Assembly: GCF_000328475.2 (NCBI RefSeq)
Contig: NC_026486.1
Span: 310,001 to 374,000 of the forward strand
Length of the DNA stretch: 64,000 bases
Direction: 5' to 3'
Source of the DNA: Mycosarcoma maydis
Taxonomy: Eukaryota > Basidiomycota > Ustilaginomycetes > Ustilaginales
The translations under genes and the position numbers were made by a program. The notes under the pieces are model-generated. The model saw only the letters and a program-made list of their open reading frames with translations, had not been told where the DNA came from and did not search any database. Below, piece by piece: positions 30,301 to 41,100 of the stretch; position 1 is the stretch's first letter, and every line of letters begins with the position of its first letter.

Positions 30301-33138
30301 ACGCGTTTGACGCAGCCCAGCCAGGAACTGGCTGCCACGCCCACACTGTTTGGTGCCAAGACAGCGACTTCCAACACTCCGTCCTCAGATACACAATCAA
30401 AACCAGCAACGCCCCCTAGCTTCTCGTTCGGTCAACCGCCCAGCAAGAGCCTGACCACTGCGTCACCCGCGAGTGGGCCTGCAAAGGCTGCTGTTTCTGC
30501 TGCACCTTCCCTTTCATTAGCCAATGCGGCCAAAAGTGATACCGGAACGAGCAAGCGGGCGATGCCATCTTTCTTCGGATCTTCACTGTCACAGCAGTCC
30601 ACCGTCGAAAAGATTGCTGAAGCAGCTTCCAGGCCTGCAGATGTCCAGCAAGGCGGCTCGCTTTCAACGCCGGGCAATCAGAATCAACGTATCTCAGATG
30701 CAAAGGAGGACACAGCTGCCCAAGCTGCTTCAGCGGCAAAAATCGAGGCCGCGAAGAAAGAGCAAGCTAAACGTAGACAAGCCGTCAAGGCTTCTGCAGT
30801 GGATCGTGCGTTCAAAAAGCTGTCTGACGATGTCATTCGGTCAGTGGCAGAGAAAAGTGCTGCTCGTGCTGTGCATGAGGAGGAAACCCGCCGTCGGGCT
30901 GCATCAAGAAACGAGCTTTTGGCTCAGATCACGGACAGGCTATGGAAGCGATTAGCAAACGAACATGCAGCTGAAGCCGCCGAAAAAGCAAGTCGAATCG
31001 CAACTGCTGATACATTGCGATCCAGAAACTGTGCTCTGCGCGCCTGGTCGCGCTGGATGGAGGTGCTAGACGAGCGTCGGGACCGCGAACAGCAGCGGAG
31101 GCGCCTCGAAGATCTACGCAGCGAGATCCGTCGAAGAAACATCCTCGGCCGCGTCCAACCAGATGCAAGCGCCTCCGTCCTGAGCACACCTGATCTTAAA
31201 GCTGCAAGCAAAACATCGAGTCTCGAGGATATCAGTCCGGTTCGACACACTTTCTCGATCCGTCAAGCACTCTTGACAGGCGAGCGGACCAGGATGAGGC
31301 TCTCGGCGCCGCGTTACAAGCGCAAACTCGAGGATGAGTCCATATCGATGGGCGAGGGACACACATCGCGCCAGAACGATGCCGCACTGAGCGAAACGTG
31401 GACACGAGTTCGGCGCCAACGCAACCGGCTCTGGGCAGAAGGGTCGCTACTCGAACGGCTAGCTGATCACATCGAGGAGCTCCTCCTGCACTTCCGACCG
31501 GCCGACCTGGATCGATTTGTAGTGGTCTACTCTGGTGCTCCAGGTCAGCACGTTGCATCGAGTTGGCTCAGAGTCAAGTTCGGCTTTTCGCATGTCGCCC
31601 CCTCTGGAGACAAGGAGAGTGAAGGTGGGCGTGGTGTGCTCGAAATCGACCTAGCGGACGGATCGCAGCTCGATTTGATCGATGCTACTCCACGATCTGT
31701 TGGGGTTGAGGTCGAGCTGGAGGCTATTCTACCGGATCGAGACGAGCACAGTCAGCCGGGTTTGGTCATCTTCGAGACGAGTCCGGGCGTTGCCCAAGTG
31801 GAAGCACCCCTGGAGAAAAGCACATTACTCGCTGAGGATCGAAAGCGGCTCGAGGCCATTGCGAACTCGAAGCTTGTCAAGAAGAGTCAGCTCGCATGTC
31901 GGCTCTTGGTGGTCAGCTGGGGAAGCACGGAGCTCGGTTCGGAGGTATCGCTTGCTTCAAAGAGCTTGACGCAAGCGGATGGCGATGTAGAGATGTCGGA
32001 TGTAGATCCGACATCTCAGAAGAGTCACGCAAGCCGCCAAGTGAACCTGCTCAGCATGCTAGGATTGGACCCAACCAAGACCATCCGCAATGGTGCTCAG
32101 GGCGATCCTCACTCTGCGACGGCTTCGCAGACAAAGCCATCTTCAGTGCTCTCTCGGGCCTTCGAACGAGTTGGCGTACTCGAACTGGACGATGCTTCTA
32201 TCTCTGTGGAAAAGTCGTTGGTCAGCGTGCTTGCACAAGCGATGCCGGATCTGACACCTAACCCTGTCTTGTATCTGGATGCGTCTCGTCGATCGACATT
32301 GGAAGACGTTGTTCTGCCTTTGTACGACCAATGGGCGCGGACTTGTGCGCTCCTGTTGGATGTCCTTTGCGGCCTTCCGCGTACGCTGCTGTCCAGTAGA
32401 AGCAGGAAACGCCCCGCAAAAGTCGAGCATGTTGCGTGCAAGACGCTGCAGGTGTTGACTGCGCTTGCGAATCACATCATACGCACGACGCTCGATCTTT
32501 CCGATACGATTTTGGAAGACGGGAATGCCAGCGAACAGGCGAAAATCGAGCTGCCGCTGCCGCTTCCGTCGACGGCTCATGATGGCGATCTGGGAAAGTT
32601 GGTGGGTATGGCGTTGTGCCAGCTCGACCAACTTGCCGAGGAGGAGGAGCAAGTGAAACTGCTTTTGCGCTCTCGGCTACTTTCCAACCTCGAGCACGCT
32701 CCGGATCTGCAGCAAGAGCTCATGGCGGTCAACCGTCTACACGTCGATCAACTTTTCCGACACTGTCTCGATAAGTTGCATCAGGTTTGGCTTGGCGCCC
32801 GGCGCGATACGGAGCACCAATGCGAAGAAGCACGCGAGGTGTTTGCGCGCTTATGTGGTGCAGCTGTCGACGAAGTTGCTGGCCAAGTGAGGGCTGTTTG
32901 GAGCGAGTATAGGGTACACGCGAGGATGGAAGAGGTGGAAGAAGAGCGTTTGGCGCCGAGTCGAGGTGAAGAGGCGGTGTCACCGTCGACCAAGCGCGTT
33001 CGCGTGCACGAAAAGTCTTCTGTTCAACCGTCGACGCGGAATGACGAATCCGTCGTGCATGGTAGCACGAGCAATGTCAGCGAGTTGAGGGACCTCATTG
33101 CACGGACGAGACAGTTCCTCGACAATGGTGTGCCTTGA
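27301..33138 (+). CDS. SAC3: Sac3/GANP TREX-2 mRNA-export scaffold with FG-rich N-terminus
   Basis: Sac3 scaffolds the TREX-2 complex (Thp1, Sem1, Sus1, Cdc31) at the nuclear pore and couples transcription to mRNA export. I use the ATG at 27301 (MQQNTGSGGFG), giving 1945 residues, because the in-frame ATG at 27064 would translate spacer repeat. Residues 1-440 are Gln/Ser/Pro-rich with many FG-type dipeptides (FGAFGRP, SAFGSS, SSFGAP), a nucleoporin- or Mex67-binding style region. The Sac3/GANP domain spans about 490-815, starting with GTCQDMCPEFEREER. A second FG stretch (about 900-1120) follows. Next is a basic helical region (about 1150-1310), where the Sus1/Cdc31-binding CID would be expected. 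The remaining 600 residues resemble GANP-type C-terminal extensions only in general character. The reading frame has no visible intron. Confidence 0.92.
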   Translation: MQQNTGSGGFGSSGTPGPNAFGAFGRPQQPSSASTTSAPPNTFFRPPPKAGTLSAFSSSFANIQPQPSPQQQQHHHHQQQQQQQSSFGAPRPFGGSVSQPQSQQSTFGTPRPFNGVQQTRPRQSSFNAPRPFVGDSQSQSQPQQRSSTIGSRPRPFTARPAGPGAPQEGRPPNSGSFRGGRGGGTIRPIKPFALHANANQQTPGSDPAIGSGPSSQHASRPRPRPFANKSTTFNNQPQQSAPAASAEAPMNGPNATSAFGLPPTSQSAASSTSSSLNQPDSSFPSTQSRSGFGTSTSVFGSIPASSNTPPITSAFGGLSKSGTSSTFGSSSQSSAFGSTAGQSASPSAFGAGQSSSPFGGHSFSSPQSQTQTSAAHPTPSSAIPPSGVVPNPAPPAAPTSSFSNFLRKDRGGASTTGNIATTPFTSVTANVSSTENEDELRKKRFEDAPKVGNRFLEMKGGREALRNAYIKSGVLPDPDKPTDLALAVKLVGTCQDMCPEFEREEREFQKELDPLEVYPGTDRVDPRIAVKIYRRPAAGRELPLPEDVRPPPVLRRTLDYLFHDLLPADPNDPRFTQVQGFLWNRTRAVRQDFIVQSEGGPIAIECHERIARYHILCLHWRGGPGAEGWSEQQELEQLRKTMRSLIEFYDDNRRKFVANKPGSGPQQASPNEAEFRAYNLLLHLRDPETLREAELLPADIFRSPMVQTAINLRQLAQRSNNLEKRGQPRNTEATLNLFSKFFAELRKPNVNYLMACLAENSFSSVRIGAVKAMSKAYMAQHRGVPMERLQHVLGMDSAEQVVKMATHLGLELEYEANVAVGVKIHRSITINEDKPLSNPFSTTIVEAKRGSHTSADVVDGRASGVSAVLPGTQAGSLGSTTAAPLTLSSERPAQYDSIPSFRGQSSQQASSAFGSAISFSSEQSQSQQDVNQSFALGATPSAKLSAAAPSFKPTSFDSTHPDRASTPSASITASGLTGFGDNNATKDGKTATLPSFGGFGTRLTQPSQELAATPTLFGAKTATSNTPSSDTQSKPATPPSFSFGQPPSKSLTTASPASGPAKAAVSAAPSLSLANAAKSDTGTSKRAMPSFFGSSLSQQSTVEKIAEAASRPADVQQGGSLSTPGNQNQRISDAKEDTAAQAASAAKIEAAKKEQAKRRQAVKASAVDRAFKKLSDDVIRSVAEKSAARAVHEEETRRRAASRNELLAQITDRLWKRLANEHAAEAAEKASRIATADTLRSRNCALRAWSRWMEVLDERRDREQQRRRLEDLRSEIRRRNILGRVQPDASASVLSTPDLKAASKTSSLEDISPVRHTFSIRQALLTGERTRMRLSAPRYKRKLEDESISMGEGHTSRQNDAALSETWTRVRRQRNRLWAEGSLLERLADHIEELLLHFRPADLDRFVVVYSGAPGQHVASSWLRVKFGFSHVAPSGDKESEGGRGVLEIDLADGSQLDLIDATPRSVGVEVELEAILPDRDEHSQPGLVIFETSPGVAQVEAPLEKSTLLAEDRKRLEAIANSKLVKKSQLACRLLVVSWGSTELGSEVSLASKSLTQADGDVEMSDVDPTSQKSHASRQVNLLSMLGLDPTKTIRNGAQGDPHSATASQTKPSSVLSRAFERVGVLELDDASISVEKSLVSVLAQAMPDLTPNPVLYLDASRRSTLEDVVLPLYDQWARTCALLLDVLCGLPRTLLSSRSRKRPAKVEHVACKTLQVLTALANHIIRTTLDLSDTILEDGNASEQAKIELPLPLPSTAHDGDLGKLVGMALCQLDQLAEEEEQVKLLLRSRLLSNLEHAPDLQQELMAVNRLHVDQLFRHCLDKLHQVWLGARRDTEHQCEEAREVFARLCGAAVDEVAGQVRAVWSEYRVHARMEEVEEERLAPSRGEEAVSPSTKRVRVHEKSSVQPSTRNDESVVHGSTSNVSELRDLIARTRQFLDNGVP

Positions 33139-33297
33139 CATCCAACATCGATACAGCCATATGCCAGTCCTTACAAAACGATTACGATTATTTCTCATGC
33201 CAACATTGTGTGCGTCTGCGAGCACACTCACGACTGACACTTGCTTTAATTGAAAGTATATCTACGTGGCCGTCAATCTTGAGTTCGGGTGGATCGG

Positions 33298-34437
33298 TCA
33301 CCAGTGGTACGCCCATCCACCCGTTCCCCTCTGTGCATCCCTCTCGAGATCCCAATCGGTTCTGATACCGGCACTTGCGAATGGGACCTTTTTCACCTGC
33401 TCCTTTGCCTGTTCGACCTTGTTGTCGACCTGATACTTCTGTCTCAACTGATCCGCCTTATTTTTGGCGCCGACCCTGGTGTAGACCCAGTCGATGAATC
33501 TCCTCGACATCCACCTTGGCAAGAGCTTGTCGATGATCGTAGCGACTGGGAAGAGACCGTAGACAAGCGTGGTTAGGGCGATGGAAACGCTTCGCAGCAC
33601 GAGTTCGGGGACGATGACAGGGACGGGCAGGAGAGCTGCACCTCGGGGCGAGGCCGAGGTGAGGCTTAGAGAGAACAGTCGGAATGTGGGACTGCCGATT
33701 CCGATTGAGGCGCGCGAAACGGGAGAGGGGAAGGTGACCCAAAAGCGGAAGTAGCCGTCGCCGGTTTCCACAGGAATGCGACACTTGTACGTGCCCAAAA
33801 CGCGCGTTGACGACGAAGACGCAGTGTCGACGGTATCGATGGTTGACGATTGCGCACGGATCTGTTTGTCGATCTTTTCCTTGCGTTTGAGAGCAATGTG
33901 TCGAGTTTCTTGATGTGGCTCACTCGAAGTTTTGCCAAGCGTTTGCATCTCGTACTCTTCATTCTCTGCGGTGGCTTTGTAGCCGCCGCGTTGAGGCTTT
34001 TCGTGGTAGTCCTCGTCCTCCTGCTGTTTCAGAGACAGTCCCGACGCCTCTGCCTGTGTATCCTTCCAAGCCGCCCTTCCTGCGGGCGTGACATCCCAGC
34101 CCTTCTTGGTGCCTACACCGAGATATCCAGCTGCGTTCCAACCAATCGCACCGGCAATCCATCCCTTCTGCACCAGCTGCACATTCGTCGCCTTCACTAC
34201 ATCGCTGAGCTGACCGGTGGAAAGCGACTCGAGCTGCTTGCGCGCGTCAGCGGAATAGGCTTGTGCGTAAATGGAAAACGTAACGTATGTCTCGGGCCCA
34301 CGGTAGAGCAGCACACGAGGATTGTGGAGTGTGATTGAGTAGGCAATGTTGTTCTGCCACACCGTGGAGGTTGACGGGCTGAAGACGGAGAAGACGGACC
34401 GGAAGAACATTTTGACGTACGAGACTGCGTCGACCAT
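33298..34437 (-). CDS. Unrecognised, probably membrane-associated protein
   Basis: The reading frame from the ATG at 34437 (MVDAVSYVKMFF) encodes 379 residues. I do not recognise the family. An aromatic N-terminal part (LHNPRVLLYRGPETYVTFSIY) is followed by a short Gly/Ala-rich hydrophobic stretch (GWIAGAIGWNAAGYLGVG). The centre is acidic and hydrophilic (about residues 130-215). The C-terminal half is better ordered and contains YFRFWVTFPSP, then a hydrophobic segment of about 35 residues (ALLPVPVIVPELVLRS onward to ATIIDKLL) and a basic tail. The hydrophobic segment suggests membrane association. It converges with SAC3 across a 159-bp spacer. It is a real gene by length and composition, without a functional assignment. 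Confidence 0.7.
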   Translation of the reverse strand: MVDAVSYVKMFFRSVFSVFSPSTSTVWQNNIAYSITLHNPRVLLYRGPETYVTFSIYAQAYSADARKQLESLSTGQLSDVVKATNVQLVQKGWIAGAIGWNAAGYLGVGTKKGWDVTPAGRAAWKDTQAEASGLSLKQQEDEDYHEKPQRGGYKATAENEEYEMQTLGKTSSEPHQETRHIALKRKEKIDKQIRAQSSTIDTVDTASSSSTRVLGTYKCRIPVETGDGYFRFWVTFPSPVSRASIGIGSPTFRLFSLSLTSASPRGAALLPVPVIVPELVLRSVSIALTTLVYGLFPVATIIDKLLPRWMSRRFIDWVYTRVGAKNKADQLRQKYQVDNKVEQAKEQVKKVPFASAGIRTDWDLERDAQRGTGGWAYHW

Positions 34438-35394
34438 GTTGACTAAACCTTCCGGGCTTGGCAAAGTTTCACAGTTGCTCGATAGAATGGCCTACAAGAA
34501 TGGATGCGTTGGGATGACAAAGGTGATGAGCGTGTGATGGGAAGGAAAGATGGGCTTGCTCTCTGAGATCCCAAAGATGGCAGCATGAAAAAGGAAGAGA
34601 AGCTCCTTAGCGAGCTACAGCCTGATTCGGCATCCATTCGTCAGCCTCCAACACGACTTGTGAGAGCCGAGTCTACGTGTGTGAGTCGTGAGTCGTGAGT
34701 GTGTGTGCCGTGCTAAGTAACGTGCCCTCCACTTGTTCCACTCGTGACTCGTGATTCGTGACTATTGGCGGTGAAATCATCGTGCAGCTTGCTGCTGCAC
34801 CTTTGCAATTCCACGTGCAAACACGAATTCGTGATTAACTCAGAGAGAGAAGAGATCAAGCACGAATTCACGAACATAATCGTGAATGTGAATTTTGTAA
34901 TGGATCCCCGATCGGACACTTACAACTACTTTTGAAAAGATCACAGATTCGTGCTTGCTCCCGTGTCGCATCCGATAGCGGACCGAATCGTGGATCGGTG
35001 CGACTCGGAGTTGAGCGAAAACTGAGGATCGTGTTTACCACACTTGTATGCCATCACATAAGATACCGTGATTCATCCTTCGTGCGCTGTTGGCTTTGTT
35101 TCCAGCCATTTGAGATTCCCCTCGCAAGCTTGCACGACATAGTCACTGGGCGACCAGATACTTAGTACTCGTTTCATCTCGCCGGTAAAATTATCATTGC
35201 TCCTTTTTCACACTTCAATTGATCAAAAGGCTGTTTTGCCTACCGAGCTAGGGGTTCCCAATCACTGGCACAAGCCAAAACGTAAGCTCATTGACGGTAC
35301 CGAGCATCGGAACACATTCCAACACGAGCAACACGAGCAGTAAGTCGAAAACATAGCGGTACCACGAAGAGATCCCACCACGCCTCTCAGTGAA
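34438..35394. other. Spacer before the Gag relic, heptamer clusters
   Basis: About 950 bp without a supportable gene. Heptamer-family units (GAGTCGTGA and TTCGTGA types) cluster at about 34680-34765 and 34820-34890. From about 35170 the sequence is more AT-rich and could be upstream retroelement DNA, but I could not identify a long terminal repeat or primer-binding site. Confidence 0.5.
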
Positions 35395-36196
35395 CCGTCC
35401 GACAACGGATCTCATATCGACCAAGGATTAGACTCAGAGATGGACGAGCAAGATGGCTATAAGCCACGTTTCAGTTGTCGCGAACTCGAATAGGACCTCG
35501 CCGAGATCGTGAAGCTCAATACGTCCAACTACTACGTATGGGCTCCAAGCATCAGACTAGCCTTGCAATACGTGCCGCACGGCATCGAGTACCTCGAAGG
35601 CAAGTACAAAAAGGGACACAAGAAATGGGACCCCGAATACGACTCTCAGCTACTTCGTTGCGTGCGCCGCACGTGCGACAGGAGCACAGGAGAGCAAATT
35701 ATCAACTACGTCCTTCTCAGGGACATGAACGAGAACACCCACCACGTTGAATGATTTCTGGGAAACCGTCAAGGACGACCTGGGAGACGACACGCTCAGA
35801 ATTTCGAAACTCCGAAGAATCCATGCCAAGCTAGGTATTATCGAGCTAATTGGAAACGGCGTCCTAAAGCTTGTTACAGACCTCAAAAGGCTCGAAACCG
35901 AAAGTATCTGCCTGGGAAAACCACTCCAAGACACAACCCTTTATATGGCTCTCCACAGATGCACTATTGGACATCCTTCGTACAAACGCACTGTCGAGAC
36001 GCACCAATCAATATCGTTCAAAGAGCTCGCTCGAGCACTCACAGCCCGACAGAGGGACCTGGATATGTACCTTTAGAAGAAGGCCGAACCAGAGCATGAT
36101 CACAACGGAATCAAAGTCAAGCCCAGTCCCTCCGGCAAGAAGCGAAAGCCCAGATGCTTCATTTGCTAGCTAATTACCCACGCGACCAAAGCCTGA
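35395..36196 (+). pseudogene. Decayed Ty1/copia-type Gag fragment
   Basis: An interrupted frame reads like a copia Gag. It has an N-terminal MDEQDGYKPRFSCRELE (ATG at 35440), then an in-frame TAG (35491), then VKLNTSNYYVWAPSIRLAL, the typical 'N-Y-x-x-W' Gag opening. A frameshift near 35745 moves the reading to the next frame, where LNDFWETVKDDLGDD continues, with another stop at 36074-36076. A Lys/Arg-rich stretch ends in a CCHC zinc-knuckle spacing at 36155-36196. There the CX2C and H are kept, but one internal codon is TAG and the last Cys position is TGA. No protease, integrase or reverse transcriptase was seen downstream. It is a dead retroelement relic in a gene-poor region. Confidence 0.72.
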
Positions 36197-36597
36197 CTCA
36201 ACAAGGGGTCAAATCCACATAACAGATGGTCCTTCGCGTCGAGTTACAAAGAGCCGAACAAGGACCCTACCAGAGTTCCCTGGCATGCATCATCCATGAA
36301 GAGGCACTCACGATATCAACACATCTTTTTAAAAAGTATCGATAAAGATCTCGACGATGCCGAACCACTAAACACGATTTGACTCTAGCAAATTTAGCAC
36401 GGACGTCTCGGACACCCAGCCACCCCAGCCAGGGTAAGGAAATGCAAACACAACGACTCAGTGATGGGGTTAGTATACAAACACAAGTACCCATTTGGCT
36501 ATTTGCGGGAAAACAATCTATTCATACATGACAGCAAAGACCAAGACAGAACAACGACGCAACGTGTGACCGGAATCGTGAATGACGTCAAAAAGTT
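36197..36597. other. Spacer downstream of the Gag relic
   Basis: About 400 bp of relatively AT-rich sequence without a coding signal. It may be further decayed retroelement DNA plus the 3' flank of the MFS gene. Confidence 0.45.
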
Positions 36598-38121
36598 CTA
36601 GTAGCGGTACTTGAAGTAAGGCGACTCGTCACCCATGTCGGCGATCTCCTCCTTGGAGTAGCGCGCCGCCTCACCCGAGTCGATCTTCTTTTGCTTCTGA
36701 ATGTTGGCAAGGTAGAGAAGACCGGCAAACGCGAGAGCCGAGCAAAAGGCAACACCGTTCATGGCAATGTTGATGTAGTGAGCGCGGTGGAAGTACGGAC
36801 CCTGTTTCTTGGGGAAGATGTTGCTCGAGATAGTACCGGCAAGACCGCCAAAGCCGACGATAATGGCGATGCAGACCGATCGCTTGGTCTTACCGCCGAC
36901 GGTCTGGGTAAGCGATGCAACTACACCAGGGAATGCGGCGTAAGAGCCGGCAGCAGAGATGAACTGAGCACCATATGCGATCTTCGGGTTCGTCCTGCCG
37001 TAGTGCAGCGAGAGACCCCAGCCAATACCAGAGATAAGTGTGCCGAGGCAGATGAACGGGAATCGAATACCGGTGCGGTCGGCAAGATAGGCAAAGATAA
37101 CCACCGTAATGGCGGCAACGGTGTACACGGGAACGGTGTACAGGTTGGCGTCAACAGAATTGTACTTGAGAGAAGTCTTAAGGATGGTGGGGAGGGTAAG
37201 TGCAGTCGAGTAGAGGGGCGTAATGGTGGTGACGTAGCAGATCAGGGTGAAGAGCGTCTTCCAGTCCTTAAGACCAGCCCAGACGAACTTCCAGGCGAAC
37301 TCGTCGTTCATGGGAATGTCGTTTCCGTCAAAGTGAACTCGGTCGCTCATGTACACCTTCTCGCTCTCGCTCAAGAAGGGAGCCTTCTCGAGCCCGTCAA
37401 AGAGCACAAAGTAGGAAATAACGCCCACAAGGATCGTAAGTGCACCCTCGACAAAGAAAATCCATTGCCACCCTTCGGTCGATCCTACCTCGACCTTGGC
37501 GAGACCGAAAGCGAGGAGACCACCGAAAGCACCGGCGATAGTAGCAGCCGAGAAGAAAAGACCAACTCGGAGCTGAATCGACCTACGCGGGTAGAGAATG
37601 GTGAGATAGTACGTGATACCAGGGAAGAGACCCGCCTCGGCAGCACCCAAGAGGAGACGCCAGACGAAGAGAGCAGCAAAGTTGGTCGATGTACCAGTGA
37701 GGAGCATGGCAATACCCCAGGCTACCACGATGCTTGGAATCCACTTTTTCGCACCGATCTTTTTGAGGATCAGATTCGAAGGTACCTCGAGCAGACAGTA
37801 AAGTGCAAAGAAGACCGAGAGTGCAGCAGCATACTGCTCGCCGGTTAGGCGCAATGACGTCTCCATTCCAAGCACTCGGGCGTTACCCAGACTAGATCGA
37901 TCCAGGAACGAAAAAAGGTATAAAACCGAGCAGATGGGAAGGACGTGCCAGTCCAGCCTTCGGATGAGACGAGCGGTCTCCTTAGGGTCCTCAACCGTGG
38001 TGGCGACCGCGTCGGCGTTGGTGGTACCTGCTGTCAGGACGGGTGCTATAATGACACCATCCTCGAGGCGCGTGTCATCCTTCTTCTCGATGGAAGCCGA
38101 GTCGGGGGTACGATACGACAT
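36598..38121 (-). CDS. MFS permease of the anion:cation symporter (Dal5/Tna1-like) family
   Basis: This is a plasma-membrane transporter of 507 residues from the ATG at 38121. It has 12 predicted hydrophobic helices in two sets of six with a central cytosolic loop (about residues 250-290). The start of the core, RRLDWHVLPICSVLYLFSFLDRSSLGNARV, and the helix-4/5 block RLLLGAAEAGLFPGITYYL are typical of the ACS family, which takes up carboxylate-type nutrients such as allantoate, nicotinate, biotin precursors or vitamins. Membrane-entry motifs are intact and the length is normal. Substrate cannot be read from sequence. It is isolated between a retroelement relic and a gene-poor block. Confidence 0.88.
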   Translation of the reverse strand: MSYRTPDSASIEKKDDTRLEDGVIIAPVLTAGTTNADAVATTVEDPKETARLIRRLDWHVLPICSVLYLFSFLDRSSLGNARVLGMETSLRLTGEQYAAALSVFFALYCLLEVPSNLILKKIGAKKWIPSIVVAWGIAMLLTGTSTNFAALFVWRLLLGAAEAGLFPGITYYLTILYPRRSIQLRVGLFFSAATIAGAFGGLLAFGLAKVEVGSTEGWQWIFFVEGALTILVGVISYFVLFDGLEKAPFLSESEKVYMSDRVHFDGNDIPMNDEFAWKFVWAGLKDWKTLFTLICYVTTITPLYSTALTLPTILKTSLKYNSVDANLYTVPVYTVAAITVVIFAYLADRTGIRFPFICLGTLISGIGWGLSLHYGRTNPKIAYGAQFISAAGSYAAFPGVVASLTQTVGGKTKRSVCIAIIVGFGGLAGTISSNIFPKKQGPYFHRAHYINIAMNGVAFCSALAFAGLLYLANIQKQKKIDSGEAARYSKEEIADMGDESPYFKYRY

Positions 38122-41100
38122 GGTGCAAGTGCTTGTAGATGCTTGGGAAGCGCGAACAACGAGCGCGTGCGAAACCAGGAATCAACGATGAATTCAAGTC
38201 CACAGAGAAAAGAGCGCTTGCAGGATGGAGGCCGCTTGGGAAAGGTGAACCAGAGCCAAACAATAGAGGAGCAATGAAGAGAAGAGGACGGAGGAGGGAT
38301 GAGGAAAAGTCAAACTATAGAAGGGCGATTGGATGAAGCTCTTTATACCTATCTAGTTGGCTCGTGGCAATAGAACAGAACATGCATCAAGTTTGCAAGA
38401 CACCACGATGCAGTGAACCACGAACGGCCTACAGTCTAGCAGAGAGGGGCGAACCCAAGATGTCAAATGCGGGGCAAGATGCGGGACAACACGACTCTGA
38501 GTCTGGGGTGCAGCAAGGGCATGCTGTGGGGCCTTGGCACTAGCAGATAGATGCTGAGACGCGCACTGCAGGATTGCACAGAGGTTCGTGCGGGACGATA
38601 AGCAACACTCGCGAGATGGCTGCTGTACTGAGTGGGGTCCTTGTGCAAAGGTTGAGACCTGCATGCTTCCTGGGAGATCCGGGGTCGACCAATGAGATCG
38701 AGTCCATCGCAGCTGGGAGCATCTGCTCAGGACAGCGAGCAAAGATAGTCTCGGGATCTCATTCAGAGGGCAAAGGCTGAGTCTTACTAAGCCTCGGCAC
38801 GATAGACCAACACACGCGGAATTCTGGTGAAGCTTAAGGCCTTGGGACCACAGTGAATCGCGAATCGCGAATCTCGAATCTGGGCTCTAGGTGGGAAGCC
38901 TACCGCGCAAACTTTGCTGCGGGTGGCTCGGCTTTTAGAAGCAAGGTGAGCAGACGGAACGAGTGGACTGATGACTGACACTAAACGTGATTCTCTGGAG
39001 CGTGGTCAACCAGGCACAATGGAACGCTCAGGGCTGATGCGTTCGCCGGTGCCACATTAACCAGTCATGAATGCCACGAGGCATCCAACCGGGCGGTTTC
39101 TGCGGAGAATCAGCGTGGACGCCAAAAACATGCATAAACGGCCAAGGCTTGGCACTCTGAAGCGAACCTTTGAACACAGCCATGATGCGCTCGGTAAAAA
39201 GCATACTGCAGCTTGGTCGGCCAACACCAAGAGTGGATGTAGACTAAGTTAACTTACTGTATCTCTAGTGTACCAACGCGGCTTCGGCGGAACAGACACG
39301 GATAAAGCGATAGAGCAGAGCCAAGCTGAGGAGAACCTTCTCGGTTCGGTGGATCAGTTGTCACCACGCTTGCACCGGTAGCGAGAAACAAGAAGGCAGT
39401 CTCAGCCTGATCCGCTAGGAACCAAGCTGGCGAGTCAACCTGCATACTGCGAGCAACACCTTTCTTTCTGGCTCTGATTACGGATCAACAAGCAAAAGGT
39501 CACAAGGACCAATAGAAGCCAACTTGGCCACACAAGAGCGAACGCGAGTGCTTTGCTCTGTTACGCAATCCGGAGCGTCCAGAGAGAGACACGAGACATA
39601 AGACGCGAAGGAGAGGCTTGTGCTGAAACTTACGTCTAATGATAGCAGACGGCTACAAACGGGAAACCAGGCTTCAAGTCGACACCAAAAATCAAACCCA
39701 GCAACCCCGAGCACCACTGTGCCGCTTTCCCGCCCGCCGCTCTTGAAGTATACACCGATTGGACTGCTCAAGTGCCTCTCGCTCGAAAAAAAACCCCCCA
39801 CAGGGGAAAATCATCAATCGCCGTGTAGACGCTCCGGGATGTTCGACCGTACCCCGTATATCTAGACCTTTGGCTATCCTGGAGGTACGAGATGAAACGA
39901 CTGCGCTCCCGAAACAAGCTCTTGAACGTTGAGCTTCGCATTCTAACGGTGATCGATGTGATCAATACGAACAAGGCTGGTTTACTGATGGCTGCACAGA
40001 AGTGATCTCGTAAGTGTGCTTCGAGCTGGGGGACTTACAGAACGATCATGGTGGGGGCCAAGGCAGTCACCGGCAACGTTATGATGGCAACACGGAGGAA
40101 TGGTTTAACCGGATGACAGCACAGGCCAATTTAGGCGCCGTAAAGTGATTCGAATAATAAGCGGGGAACACAAAAATGGTTCGCGATTTCTTGAATGGCA
40201 CCGACAAGTTCAAGATTGGCTGTTCCATCCCTGTTGGAACAGAATGCACGAAGGGGAAGCTGGTGAGTCGGACGAATCAAGAGGCACAGCGACAGTGTCG
40301 CTCGCGTCTCAATTTGGATCGGCTCAGTGCGATAAAATACTCGGTGAACAGACGGAGACATCCGTACGAAGTGTCCGCGAATTCCCACCATTTGTTCGAG
40401 CCCAGCAATCACGAATGCCGTCTACCAGCAGCCAGATGCGGCTCGAGCAGAAGCTGGGTGGAGCACAGGAGTGTGGCTAAGTTAGCTGAACACGCCAAGT
40501 CAGCGGCAGGTTGTTCAACTCAAAAGTTGATTTTTGGCGTTTCAGTAAGGCCACATTCATGAGTCGTGATTGCTTTCTATGCGGTGCGACTAGGCTGGGG
40601 GATTTACGATTGGCCCCAAAAGACTTGTAGCAATGCGGCGTAAGAGCAGAGGTGCAACGTGGAAGGTGGTAAATACAGTAGACTGTTGAGGGTTCCATGA
40701 TCACAGGCGCACGAGCAGTGCCTTGTTCGTATGCCATTCTCGATTCTCGATTTTGTCTCGGAAAAGTTGTCGAAAAGTGCCAGAACAAGAACAGGAACGA
40801 CGCACACCAAAGTCACAGAGTTCTGGGCATAGTTGTTGTGATTCAACGTGACGCGTTTCGCGTCGCTTTAGCCCCGGCAACACTTGACTCTCGTGTCTAA
40901 TTCGCGATTGAAGTCCGACATTCTGCGATTTGCACGTAAGTTAATCACGATCACGAATGGTTGCCACAACCTCGCACGCCGTGTGCCTTGGCATTCTCAA
41001 CAAATCACGAATCGTCAACAGACTGGAACGAGCATTCATGTTTCGTTGAACAATTCACGATTCAAGATTGTCGACGACGCTGCACACCTCACGCCTTGCT

